In this document: positions 46,401 through 56,800 of the stretch, one piece after another
Numbering within the stretch: the first letter of the stretch is position 1
How the letters are laid out: each line of letters opens with the position of its first letter
Origin: Bugulina stolonifera
Taxonomy: Eukaryota; Bryozoa; Gymnolaemata; Cheilostomatida; Bugulidae
Length of the DNA stretch: 64,000 bases
NCBI GenBank assembly: GCA_935421135.1
Contig: OW285187.1
Coordinates: forward strand, 35,032,818-35,096,817
Direction of reading: 5' to 3'
The notes under the pieces: generated by a model
Told to the model about the DNA's origin: nothing
Seen by the model: only the letters and a program-made list of their open reading frames with translations
The model's database searches: none
Made by a program: the position numbers and the translations under genes

Positions 46401-47558
46401 AATCATGTAACTACTAATAGCTGTACTGTTATGGTAGGACAGTAGGCATTGAACATGTTTCATGTGTGGTAAGCGTAAAGCATTTATTTATCTGGTATCA
46501 ATTTCCTAATATAGGTCTACTAGACAGAATATTGATCTGTGCTGATGCTGTGAATTTTGAAGAGCTGGCTGATCTTATTCCTAAGAATAGCAAGGAGTGA
46601 CTTCTAAATATTGAATAAGAGTCCTTATGCTATTTTTATTCAGTAAATATTTAAAATAGATTTGGTCAAAATATTGGCATTTATACTCCATGTTATGAAT
46701 TGGTTTTGTCTGTCTACATAAATGTTTTTATTTGTAATATGCAACTTCTGCAAATCTGTTCTACATATAGAAATACACCTATTAGTATTTATACTCTATC
46801 AATCATGTGATACCAGGATAATCCATAGGACGTAGGACAATTAACAACTACAGTAGCTTTAGCTGTATTCTAATTTGAGGTAAAAGTGTTGCTTAATGCT
46901 ACAGCTGTTAAGTAAAGTAATCTTGCCTACTGAAAGCCAAAATAACTAGAACTAGGAGCTGTGTAATAATAATTTTGTGACGTACTAATATACTAATGTA
47001 CAATATTTGCAATTACCATGCAGTTACTGTCAAAGTTACAAAATGTGGTAAATATAATAATTATGTTGGTCTGAAATAATTGGAAAATATGTGCGCAACA
47101 AAAAATTTTAGATAATTGTTAGCAAAAACAAATTTGGACTACTAACTAAATGACTAACTAATCATAGCAGCGCGTAGGTAACTAATGTAAACAAACGGTA
47201 ACTACCCCAACACATCATGGCCGCCAGGAATGAAAAGTGGCATCACAAAATTTACGGGAGTTCCTGCTCTAGGGGAGATAACTCTATGACAGTAACAGTT
47301 ATTGTAGCACTTTGGTTATCTCCCCTGGCAGACAACTCTATGGGATATTGCTAGTTGTCCTCACGTGTTGGCATTGGATGAGCAGGTAACCAATCGTTGC
47401 GCTTTGGGGCTGATAGCTGCTGGTCTGCGGCGTCTTCAATCCGCCATTTTGAATCGTTTTTTGTTAACAATCGGTTAGTTTTTTACATTTCCTAGACAGT
47501 GTGATAAAACGTGACAACAGTAATACGATATATTTTCAACGATCTAATATTTGGCAAA
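43461..47558. other. Intergenic, divergent promoters of collagen and RNA-binding gene
   Basis: The two flanking genes are transcribed away from each other. The AT-rich interior holds no supported exon. Short palindromes carrying ACCTCTATGGTTA / TAACCATAGAGGT (about 44224-44270) and GGGGAGATAAC / GTTATCTCCCC (47272-47331) lie near the two ends. Both flank a CAAAGTGCTAC or GTAGCACTTTG word. Confidence 0.5.
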
Positions 47559-50097
47559 ATGGGTAAGGCATGATATAGATTTAGCAATTACCTAACTTTC
47601 TTTTTTGTTTGTAAATGAGTAAACTGAAAGCTTAAAATGCAAGCAGCATCGCATGAGCATCCATGCGGATACGAAAAAATAAAAAAATGAAATGTATGTT
47701 CATCTCGACATCTGGTCTTTACTTGCATCTACTCGAGACTTATCTTTCTGTTTCATATTTAATATTGCTCATGAATGATGTTTTATCCGATGTAAATTGA
47801 ATATCATATGATTTCGATTTTCAGTCTCATCACATCTGATTATCATTAATTATATTGAGTATTCATATTGAATTAAAATTATAATATTATTTATCTCACA
47901 GCGAGTTTATAACTTAATTAGTCTTATGGTGATTACATTTTTCACGGTACTGTAACTGTAGCCTGTATAGTGTACTGGTTATATTTCAGCTTCAATAACA
48001 GAATCTTTATACGTGAGTAATCTAAACTACAACACAGACAATACAACTTTGAAAGCTGCCTTTCAAGGCTGTGTGGGAGCCCAGGTGGTATACGACAGAA
48101 ATACTGGGGCTTCAAAGGGGTAGGCATACACTCTTATTTGTTGTTTTTGCTATTGGATTTGTCATGATTGTTGTAGTGAATGTTATGTTAAATTAAAAGC
48201 ATGTTATCTGTTACTTAGGCAATTCATTTGAGAGTGAAATGACTGTAAAGGTAGGATTACATTATCAACAAAATATATAGGCTATCACTATTGTGTTCCT
48301 CATATTAGGCCTATACGTTTTGCATTCTTTGTGTTATTTTATGTTTGTTAATATGTAATGTTTCAGGTGCCAACAGTTCATGTGCTGTGGTGAATGATTG
48401 TTAGTCGGGACAACTGCACTAGTTGCTCTATGTCCACTCCCACCTTTCTCATTGCTTAACTGACTTAGAACCAACATCCCACACTGTCAGTCGGTCAGCT
48501 TGTTCAGTCTGGTCAGCCTGGTCGAGGTGTAAGTAGTGGTGCATAGACTGGAAACAAGGATATATTTGTGTCTATCATCATTACTACTTGCCACTCACTC
48601 GCTCTCATGTGATTCATTTATGAAGCTTTTTTGTAATTTACTAGTTGATGAGTTTCTTACAACATGAAGTGTTTTAGTAGAAGAGTTGTATCATAGAATC
48701 CACCCCAAAATGCTTAGATATTAGACAAAATTGGATGAAATTTATTAACAATGGAGTGGCAAGTATTTGTGGCAATCACTGGCAATCAAGCAATCACTGG
48801 CAATCAAGCAATCACTGACAATCAGCAATCACTGGCAATCAGCAATCACTGGCAATCAGCAATCAACAATGAAGGAATGGCCCTCACCCCACTTTTCCTC
48901 CTGGTTTGTTGGAAATATTTTATTACAAAAACTTTTAATTGCAGGTATGGCTTTGTTCAGTTCAACTCTGTGGATGATGCCCAGTCCCAGCTAGACCGTG
49001 TGGGAGGACCTGGGGGTACAATTAATATTGATGGAAGAGATGTTAAACTAAACTATGCTCATAGTAAGGACCAAAAACAAGGTAGTCTATCATATGAGGT
49101 TACTGTAACCTATTTCTTTTTGACTCCCATTATACTCATCCTATACCGTCCTATCTCTTGCTCCATTCAACTTCTGCCGCAGCGGTTATGAACACTCCCT
49201 GCTTTAGTTCCTAGTTTGAGCTCCTAGCAGTTCTATTAACCTTATGTATCTCATGTTTGATCTTTAATAAAACTTGCAATGGTAATAGTGCTTGAAGAAA
49301 TGAGTTTCATGAACAAATTTAAGCACCCGCTCAGAAAAGTTTTATTACCGTTTCATGTGATGATTTTAAATTTTCATTCTGCATGACACTATTAGTAATA
49401 AAATGGTTCTGAACGTCATTTTTTTATATTTAATTTAGGTAACTCCAGGTTTTGCATCATTGCAAAGCAGATTATTGTAATGGGATATGACCCATTCAGT
49501 TGGGTGAACTTGTTTTTGACTGGGAATTAATATTCTCTTGGAGTTCCAAACATTGTAGCTCGTTATAACATGTTATTATTTGGGCAGAAATATCCTTCAG
49601 GAGGTTGTATTGCTATTTATATCCTAACAGTTATTAATTTGAGTAATCTGGTCTCAAATTTTATTGTAGACCATCCTTCTTATTTTACAGGTGGTGGTGG
49701 TGGATACAGTGGAGGTGGGAGAGGAGGGTATGGAGGAGGTAGAGGTGGCATGGGTGGAGGATTCAGAGGTAGGGGAGGAAGAGGTGGATACAATCAAGGC
49801 GGTGGATACAACAACTGGTCTGACCCGAGTGCCCAGTACGGTTATGGTCAGCAGCAGGGTTATGGACAGCAAGGAGGATACAACCAGTCTGGGTATAATA
49901 GTGGTGGCCAGGGAGGCTACAGTGGTTATGGACAGTCATCTGACACATCTTCTGGATATGGTCAACAGAGTGGCACACAAAACTGGCAGCAACAGCAACA
50001 GGGATGGCAGCAAGGTGGTGGCCAGTCGTATGGCTCTGGTGGTGCAGGGGACTATCAGCAACAATCTGGTGGTGGGTGGTCTGGTAGCTATCAGTAG
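47559..50097 (+). CDS. RRM protein with RGG and YGQ-rich tail, nucleolin-RRM4-like
   Basis: Four exons (47559-47562, 47990-48119, 48945-49081, 49691-50097) give 225 residues, all phases consistent. One RRM spans about 7-82, with RNP2 LYVSNL and a perfect RNP1 octamer KGYGFVQF at 44-51. It resembles the last RRM of nucleolin (GSSKGFGFVDFN). After it come Gly/Arg repeats (GGGRGGYGGGRGG, like RGG boxes) and a Tyr/Gly/Gln/Ser-rich tail (YGQQQGYGQQ), prion-like as in FUS, EWS and hnRNPs. It probably binds RNA in the nucleus or nucleolus and may condense; that is inference. The first exon gives only ATG plus one base. Full nucleolin has four RRMs and an acidic N-terminus, so this is a short relative, not nucleolin itself. 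Confidence 0.9.
48772..48869 (+). repeat. Short CAATCACTGG array in intron
   Basis: About seven copies of CAATCACTGGCAAT words, with 13-17-bp spacing, in intron 2 of the RRM gene, 75 bp before the next exon. Confidence 0.85.
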
Positions 50098-50817
50098 TCA
50101 ACTGAATTTGGTGTCATATATATTGAATGTGTAGGATTATATACATATTTTTCTCTTCGACCAATATATTACCCATCTAGTATTGACATTACTTGCAATT
50201 TTTACAGCAGTTTTACATTTATCACTAGTGCTATGTACATACACAACTAACAACTGAAATGGTGTTTACATTTCCTGTAAATTGTTCATTACTTTTACAT
50301 GTAGCTTTGAAACCAATCAGCAGCTAATTGTGTCTCTTCTAAATGTAGTGTGCTTTTGTGCTACACTTTCCGTTGTACTTGTTGTCATAATTAAATATTA
50401 TGCATTATAAGTGTGTATTGAATTGTTGTATGATGCCATAAATAATAACATAATATCTAAGTCTACTTGTACAATTTATCACACTGGTAATTTCTGCAAT
50501 GCTACATAGTTTTTTGTAAGGCAATTGTATCCAAGGCAATCAGTTGCTCCTCACCCATATGTTTACCATCTATCTATTGTCTTCGCAAAAAGAGGAATTC
50601 GAGTTGCAGGTCTTTTCTTGTTAGTCACAATGATCTCACTGGCTTGGCTCCTGTGCAGTTCTGATGAGAAAGATGTGCAAAAACTGTCGTGTATACAATA
50701 ATATAATAATATCTCTATATGTAGCACCCACCCTGGGCATACAAAAACCAAGTTGAGAGTATCACACAGTTTATAACAAAAATGAGTGAAGAAGGGTTCT
50801 TGTACAATGTACTAGTA
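50098..50817. other. 3' flank of the RRM gene
   Basis: Untranslated 3' DNA. An ATTAAA signal lies near 50391. No exon follows. Confidence 0.45.
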
Positions 50818-51690
50818 CAGGGGTTCTCAACCTTTTTCATACCATGGCCCACTTTGCCCAATCTAAAATTCCTATGGCCCACAAGAGGTCACATCAGAAA
50901 TCAGCAATTTTTAGTATATATAGATGACTGTATTGGAAAGATTGCCATATTTGTATAAAGCCAGAAAAGGAAACAAATGAAAGTTAGTGAGAGCCTTGGC
51001 ACTGATGTTTGTCTGCAAGTTCTTCATATGGTGGTTCCACTTGAGATGAAGCACATCTGATGTCATGGACTACTTCAAGGTGGTTCCTTGATTTAGTTTT
51101 CAACTGCACCATTGTAGAAAGTCCTGACTCGCAGAGATATGTTGTTGCAAATGGCAGTAACATCCTTAGACATTCCTTGGCTGCTGATAGATAGCTGGAT
51201 GCCATTCTGGGCCAAAACTGGTTGAGGGATACTTCAGCAAATACATGTAAATCTGTCGCCCCGGAATTACTTTTTAGCTCCATAAGCTCATCTTGCAGGT
51301 GATCTTCAATGTCCTCTACTTGTGTTTGGGATGGATTTCTCAGTAGTTTCAGAGATGTAGGTTACAGGTTAGGGAAATATCGCTGAAACTCATCTTTCAG
51401 CGCCTCAAGATGTGCGGTAATGTTCAACTTCAGCTTGGAATTTTTTGGTTGAGCACCAATTAACTCAGACAGCGTCTGGAAGGAACTGAAGACTCCACTT
51501 TCTGGCTTGCGCTTCCAATTCTTCAGTTTCTGGGTAAATGCGTTGATTGCATCTATCAACTGGATAACAGTAGTTTCTGGGCCTTGGAGTTTCAAATTCA
51601 AAGTATTCAGATGCTCAAACATATTAACTAGATAGGCCAGTTGCTGCAGAAAGTAGTTGTTACTGAGTGATTTTGAGACCTACATGAATG
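50818..51690 (-). mobile_element. Truncated hAT transposon
   Basis: The left end CAGGGGTTCTCAACCTTTTT is the typical terminal repeat of hAT (Charlie/ZBED type) elements. Inside lies a broken transposase read leftwards. The other end is not visible, so the element is cut on its right side and has no partner repeat. Confidence 0.85.
50984..51622 (-). pseudogene. hAT transposase remnant (C-terminal part)
   Basis: One frame runs from 51622 to 50984 and is broken only by TAA at 51362-51364. Upstream of it are FEHLNTLNLKLQG and AFTQKLKNWKRK. Downstream is ATTYLCESGLSTMVQLKTKS, then RNHLEV and DIRCA. These are the hallmarks of the ZBED-like hAT family (CESGFSxxxxIKTKxRNRLDVEDDLR). The zinc-finger and catalytic N-terminal parts are missing, so the protein cannot be active. 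Confidence 0.85.
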
Positions 51691-51895
51691 GACAACTACT
51701 ATTTACTTGTATACTATGTGCTATATATTATGTATGCCCTGTGGCCCCTATCCTTTTCCAATTGTTGTGGTGGGTAGGACCAACCATAGAGTTATCTTCT
51801 CCATAGAAGGTAACGCGCAGCACTGGCACCAGCTATTTGTGCGTCCCAAGGATAGTAGGAGTGGTAACCATAGAACAAAGGGGTACTATCCTTGA

Positions 51896-52273
51896 CAAAG
51901 ATAGTGGAAGGGAAGATCAGACACTCAGGCCAAAAACTGTCCGTCCCCCGCCTCCAAACGCGGTCCGAACAAAGCAAAGAGTTGTGCTACCTTGTACACA
52001 AATCCGCTCTCGCTATTGGTGTTCCGCCGGCTAATCAGATAACATTGCTAACAGCGGCATCGAATAGATAGTCTACTTATACAAACAATATATCATTAGA
52101 AAGAGCGCAACAGTTAACCCGTTGCTTCGCAAAACTAGTCTAGCAGCCATCTAAATGTTCAACACATTTAAGGCGGGAAGTAGATCGCGGAACGTCGGGA
52201 CCGCCAAATTGGGCGTATTTGGTGGGACAGGGTTTTATCATTGAGTGTCCGATCTTCCCTTCCACTATCTTTG
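51896..52273. mobile_element. MITE 1 with 32-bp inverted ends and 7-bp target duplication
   Basis: A 378-bp element. Its ends CAAAGATAGTGGAAGGGAAG (32 bp, one mismatch) are inverted copies. It is flanked by the direct repeat TCCTTGA (51889-51895 and 52274-52280). No coding capacity. The 7-bp duplication suggests a family other than hAT (8 bp) or Tc1 (TA); P-like and Dada-like elements are possible. Confidence 0.9.
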
Positions 52274-52301
52274 TCCTTGAGCCATAGAGTTGCCTCTATG
52301 C

Positions 52302-52684
52302 CAAAGAGAGTAAAAGGAAAGAGGGATCACTCCGGCCAAAAACTGTCCCTCCCCGCCTCCAAACGCGGTTCGGATTAAGGAAGGAGTTGTGCCACCTTGT
52401 GTAGAAATGCACCATGGCTATTGGCGTTCTGCAGACCAATAAGAAACGCTTCTTTACAACGGCGTCGTATAAACCACCTATCTATGTTAACGTGATCGTA
52501 AATATAAAAATCGATTTAAGTCGAACGGCTATCCAAATTACCAGTAGGCAGATGGCGGAAAAGTGCATCGCGGAACGTCGGGACCGCCAAATTGGGCGTA
52601 TTTGGTGAGACAGGGTATTATCATTGAGTCAAAGGGCTATACCCCTTTGCATTGAGTGATCCCTCTTTCCTTTTACTCTCTTTG
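52302..52684. mobile_element. MITE 2, related to MITE 1, 7-bp target duplication
   Basis: A 383-bp element with 31-bp perfect inverted ends (CAAAGAGAGTAAAAGGAAAG...) and flanking repeats TCTATGC (52295-52301 and 52685-52691). The interior (GGCCAAAAACTGTCC, GCCTCCAAACGCGG, GGAACGTCGGGACCGCCAAA) is close to MITE 1, but the inverted ends have diverged. Near its right end it carries a 20-bp palindromic insertion. Confidence 0.9.
52631..52650. mobile_element. 20-bp palindromic micro-insertion in MITE 2
   Basis: CAAAGGGCTATACCCCTTTG sits between two copies of CATTGAGT. MITE 1 has the uninterrupted single CATTGAGT at the matching place, so this is an insertion of 20 bp plus an 8-bp target duplication. 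Confidence 0.75.
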
Positions 52685-52700
52685 TCTATGCCTTGAGGCA

Positions 52701-52737
52701 AAGTGGTACAATAACAGTGTTATTGTACCACTTTGCC
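52701..52737. mobile_element. 37-bp palindromic micro-insertion with 8-bp duplication
   Basis: Arms CAAAGTGGTACAATAAC and GTTATTGTACCACTTTG, with 3 bp between, flanked on both sides by CCTTGAGG. Coordinates are within a base or two. It starts CAAAG and ends CTTTG, like the 20-bp insertion nearby. Confidence 0.75.
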
Positions 52738-53863
52738 TTGAGGGTCCCATAAACAAAGATTTTTGCCATAGAATAGGAAGCATAAAGTTATCTTCCCCTG
52801 AACACAACTCTGTGGAAGGAGGTAACTCTGGTCTTTTGTCCAGTCTTTTTGGTCAGTTATTTCGGGCGCAGGTAAATGTTTCCTTTTTCTATTAGAAGGT
52901 CGTTTCTGCGTGCTACGTTCAAGTTATTGCTACAAAAATTTGGTCATAGAATAAAAGAATAATTATAATTTATATTTTAATATAATATTAGAATCTCAAA
53001 GCAACCTAACAATTATTAATTATAATACTTGGTATTGCGCATTCTAACTCGCTTAATAGCTGTACAGTGAAAGTGAGTGTCTTCACTCACACTTGACTTC
53101 ACCTTTTTTTTTGTTACTTACTCAGACAATTCTCCAACAGCCACAGAACATTCACATTGATAAATTTGATATTGATATTCATTCAATCAAACCAAAGGTG
53201 AGTAATAGAGAACATGAGTACATACTCGTTTTCAGCAGTATTAATATAAATATTATTTTTGTAAATTATAATTGTTATGTGTTTTATTTGTATGCACTAA
53301 GCTGTTTAGTGCATTATTTATGATGATCATAATAATGATTATTAAATGTAAAATTACTAGGTATAATTATTAACAAATTACAATGTTATGTGAAAATGTA
53401 ATCAAATTAACCTACATAATAATTATGATTATAATAGAAATCACAATGACAATGGGTAATAAATAAATAATTCATTATAATATGATTAATAATAGTTAAT
53501 AGATATATATAAATTTATAAAATAATTGACCGACTTGGACTGATTGACCAGTGACCATGTTATCATTTTGGCTGCTGTTGCACTGAATTTTGGAACAGAG
53601 TATTGGGGGCTCTCAATAGGAATATATGATTCAGCTTACAGCCTTACATCATGTAGATAGGGCAAGGACCACAATGACAACTGAAATTTCACCTAGATTT
53701 AATTATGAATTTTGATTGTGAGGTCTGTCCTACTCGAGTAGTAGTCTATATTGTCCAGCTTATTGTGTGATTGATATATATACTAACGTTACAATGTTTA
53801 TATTTTGTTCTACATACATGTAGCATAGATGACGTTACAATCATATTCATGGTGTACATTTAG
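52738..53863. other. Intergenic 5' flank of SAP30BP
   Basis: The acceptor just before 53864 shows that SAP30BP has a spliced leader. A possible exon at about 53126-53197 (CAG|ACAATTCTCC ... CCAAAG|GTGAGT) could be that leader; it has no recognisable protein match. Confidence 0.4.
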
Positions 53864-53881
53864 AGAGGTGTGTATGCTGTC

Positions 53882-56800
53882 ATGTCTAATGAAAGGAACT
53901 CCTCGCAAGGTATGGGAGCCATTGGGTCCCTTGCTGGCTATGCTATGAGTGATTCAGATGAAGATCTCGATGATATGCATAAAATATCAGGCAATATATC
54001 AGGTTCTGATGATGAGCATTCCTCTCACAGTAAAGCTCCCAGTCGTACTTATTCACCAATAATAAAAGAGAGCGAATTACTGGAAAAGAAGAAATCACAT
54101 GGTATAGTATTCTACAACTACAATACATTGCTGTAGCTGTTGAGAACATCTGTTGTTGCGTTCACTGGTAATGGCCCATGTAGGCCTACATGTATGTACC
54201 TTGTATTATATTTACATTCTGTAGGGTCTAGCCTTGCCCTAGTAGATTATGGTGAACCAGATGATGAGAACAGTGAGCAAAACCTTCAGGTGCCTGGAGG
54301 TAGTGACAGTGAACACAATTCACCTGCACCAACCACAACATCAGAGGTACAATGGTTTAATGTACAATGACTGTCTTTTGATTGTAAAACTATAGCTAGC
54401 CCCAGCCTGGGCTCTAAGATTCTGTAGGCTTCAGTGAGTGTTCCCACATGTTGTTCTGGTCTTTCGTACCCAAGCAAACACTGTTTTAGAGATCAACTTT
54501 CTGTCAGTTGTGCTGGAGCAACTTCATCTGTGTAAATTCGTATGATGCAAGTACACGATGTATACTGGTGACAGTCGGGCACTGGTGTGTTGTAGAACGG
54601 TGGAGTGGTAGATTATGAAAATACATTAACAGGGGAGGAGTTGTCTGCTGCTGCTAATAATGACATCACTCATCCAGAAGAGGAAGTAGATAATGAGGAT
54701 AGCTTAATACCTCCCTCCCCACCTGGGCCCCCTCCTCACTCTCTAATCGTATGTTCTGATTATTTTAGCAAATATGTTGAGTTACTAATTGCCACGGGTG
54801 CATCATACGAATCATACATGAGTTGTAAGCATGTCCTGTACACAGGGAAATGAAACCTAATAGCATAACCCTGTTCTTCTAACTTTACTGGGTAACTTAT
54901 TAAGTCGCCCATTTGAGGAGCCATTTAATATAGGGTGAGGTGTGCAGATAACAAATATCGGAGCGATTCAGGATTTGTCATTGGAAATACAATCTAATCA
55001 AAATGTTATCTGATGGATCAGTTTAGCTTGTTTCCCTTAGGGGAGGGGGAAGGGCTGGACAGGGACATTATTGAGTGGAGTTTGTTGTCTATTAGCCAAT
55101 CATATTAACTGGATAATATAAATCTCGCCCGTGCGGAATGCTAACAGTCGGGTCATTTCGATGTTGCCACTTTGTTGTGACCGTTAGGATATGTCATCAT
55201 ACAACTAATTAGAACCAACCTTTAATGTAATACAATTTATAATGAAGATGATTAATGTACAATATAAACTGTGTAGGCCCATTATAGGCATATTACAGTA
55301 TATAAATGTAGAAGTACCAGATGTGATGTCATTTGCCTTCCCCTCAATTCATATATTTGTCCAGTCTACGTAAGCACTAAGTAGAGAGTATATAATGTAT
55401 ATCTTAGCATCTGTACTATGGTTGTACATGTGCAGTGACTGTACACTTATGCTGTATTCACAGGAGAAAATTGGGAGGTTGTCTAAGCGGCCTCAAGGTA
55501 GTTTAGATACAACTATAAAAAGTACTAAAGACTTTAGGAACCCCAGCATATATGAGAAGCTACTATCTCACCTTGGAGTAAATGAGAAAGGGACTAACTA
55601 CCCCCCAGTAAGTATCCTCTCCTTTAAAGTGGACTAACTACCCCCCAGTAAGTATCCTCCCCTTTAAGTGGACTAACTACCCCCCAGTAAGTATCCTCCC
55701 CTTTAAAGTGGAGTTCTTTCAGGAGTTGTCCTCCTTATTATTATATTAGTGGGTTAAGTTCTTGCAATGCTAGTTTTAGTAATTTATAGTTTGCAGTTTT
55801 CATGCACCTACCTAAATAAAATTAGGATCAGGCTGTAATTTTCATAACTAGCTGAAGCTGACTATATTGGAATATCAGCAAATGGGCAAATATACCTTCA
55901 CAATTAGGCCTACTCAGCTTTTCACAGTCTTTAGCTATATGCGCTAGTCTAGGTAACTCTACTGGTGCTTATAAGAGCTCTCAATGTAACATGCTTTTTG
56001 TTTTGGTGTGTAAAAGCATATAAAGTAAACATCATTCGCCACTCCAATTTATTAACTGACATCTTAGGACTAGGACTCACAGTCTATTTGGGCTAAATCA
56101 ATTGGAGCGTATTGGCTACTTTGCCGATACGTCATATATACCTTTCTTTATGCCTATACATTACATGACCTATACATTACATGACCTATACATTACATGA
56201 CCTATACATTACATGACCTATACATTACATGACCTATACATTACATGACCTATACATTACATGACCTATACATTACGGGACCTATACATTACATGACCTA
56301 TATATTACATGACCTATATATTACATGACCTATATATTACATGACCTATACATTACATGACCTATACATTACGGGACTTATACATTACATGACCTATATA
56401 TTACATGACCTATACATTACATGACCTATATATTACATGATATGTTGTTGGTAGTATCAATTCTTTTTTAGGAGTTGTATGACCCTTCTATTTGGAGCAC
56501 GAGCTCGTATTATGATGAATTAGGTAAGACATTTAATTGTACAGCCATTAATACTTCTGCTGTTCTACAGGCTGAATAGCTCCTTTCCTATGAAAACTGA
56601 TATAAGAATATACATGTACATTACCAATTAGCATATTTGATTTTAAATTTGTGTACATTACAATGTGTTTCTCAAGCTAATATACTGTTATCACTTGAAC
56701 TTTCCAGCTAAACTGCAAAACATAGAAATGGAAAAGCGCAAAGCAGAGAAAAAAGACAGAGTGAAGGTATAAATAGTAATACTACCTACCTACATGACGT

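Noticed and set aside
49691..50134. Overlapping frames within the Gly-rich exon
   Set aside because: Only the frame continuing the RRM is in phase; the others are shadows.
53126..53197. Exon-like segment with CAG acceptor and GTGAGT donor
   Set aside because: Short, no protein match. It may be a SAP30BP leader exon but I cannot show it.
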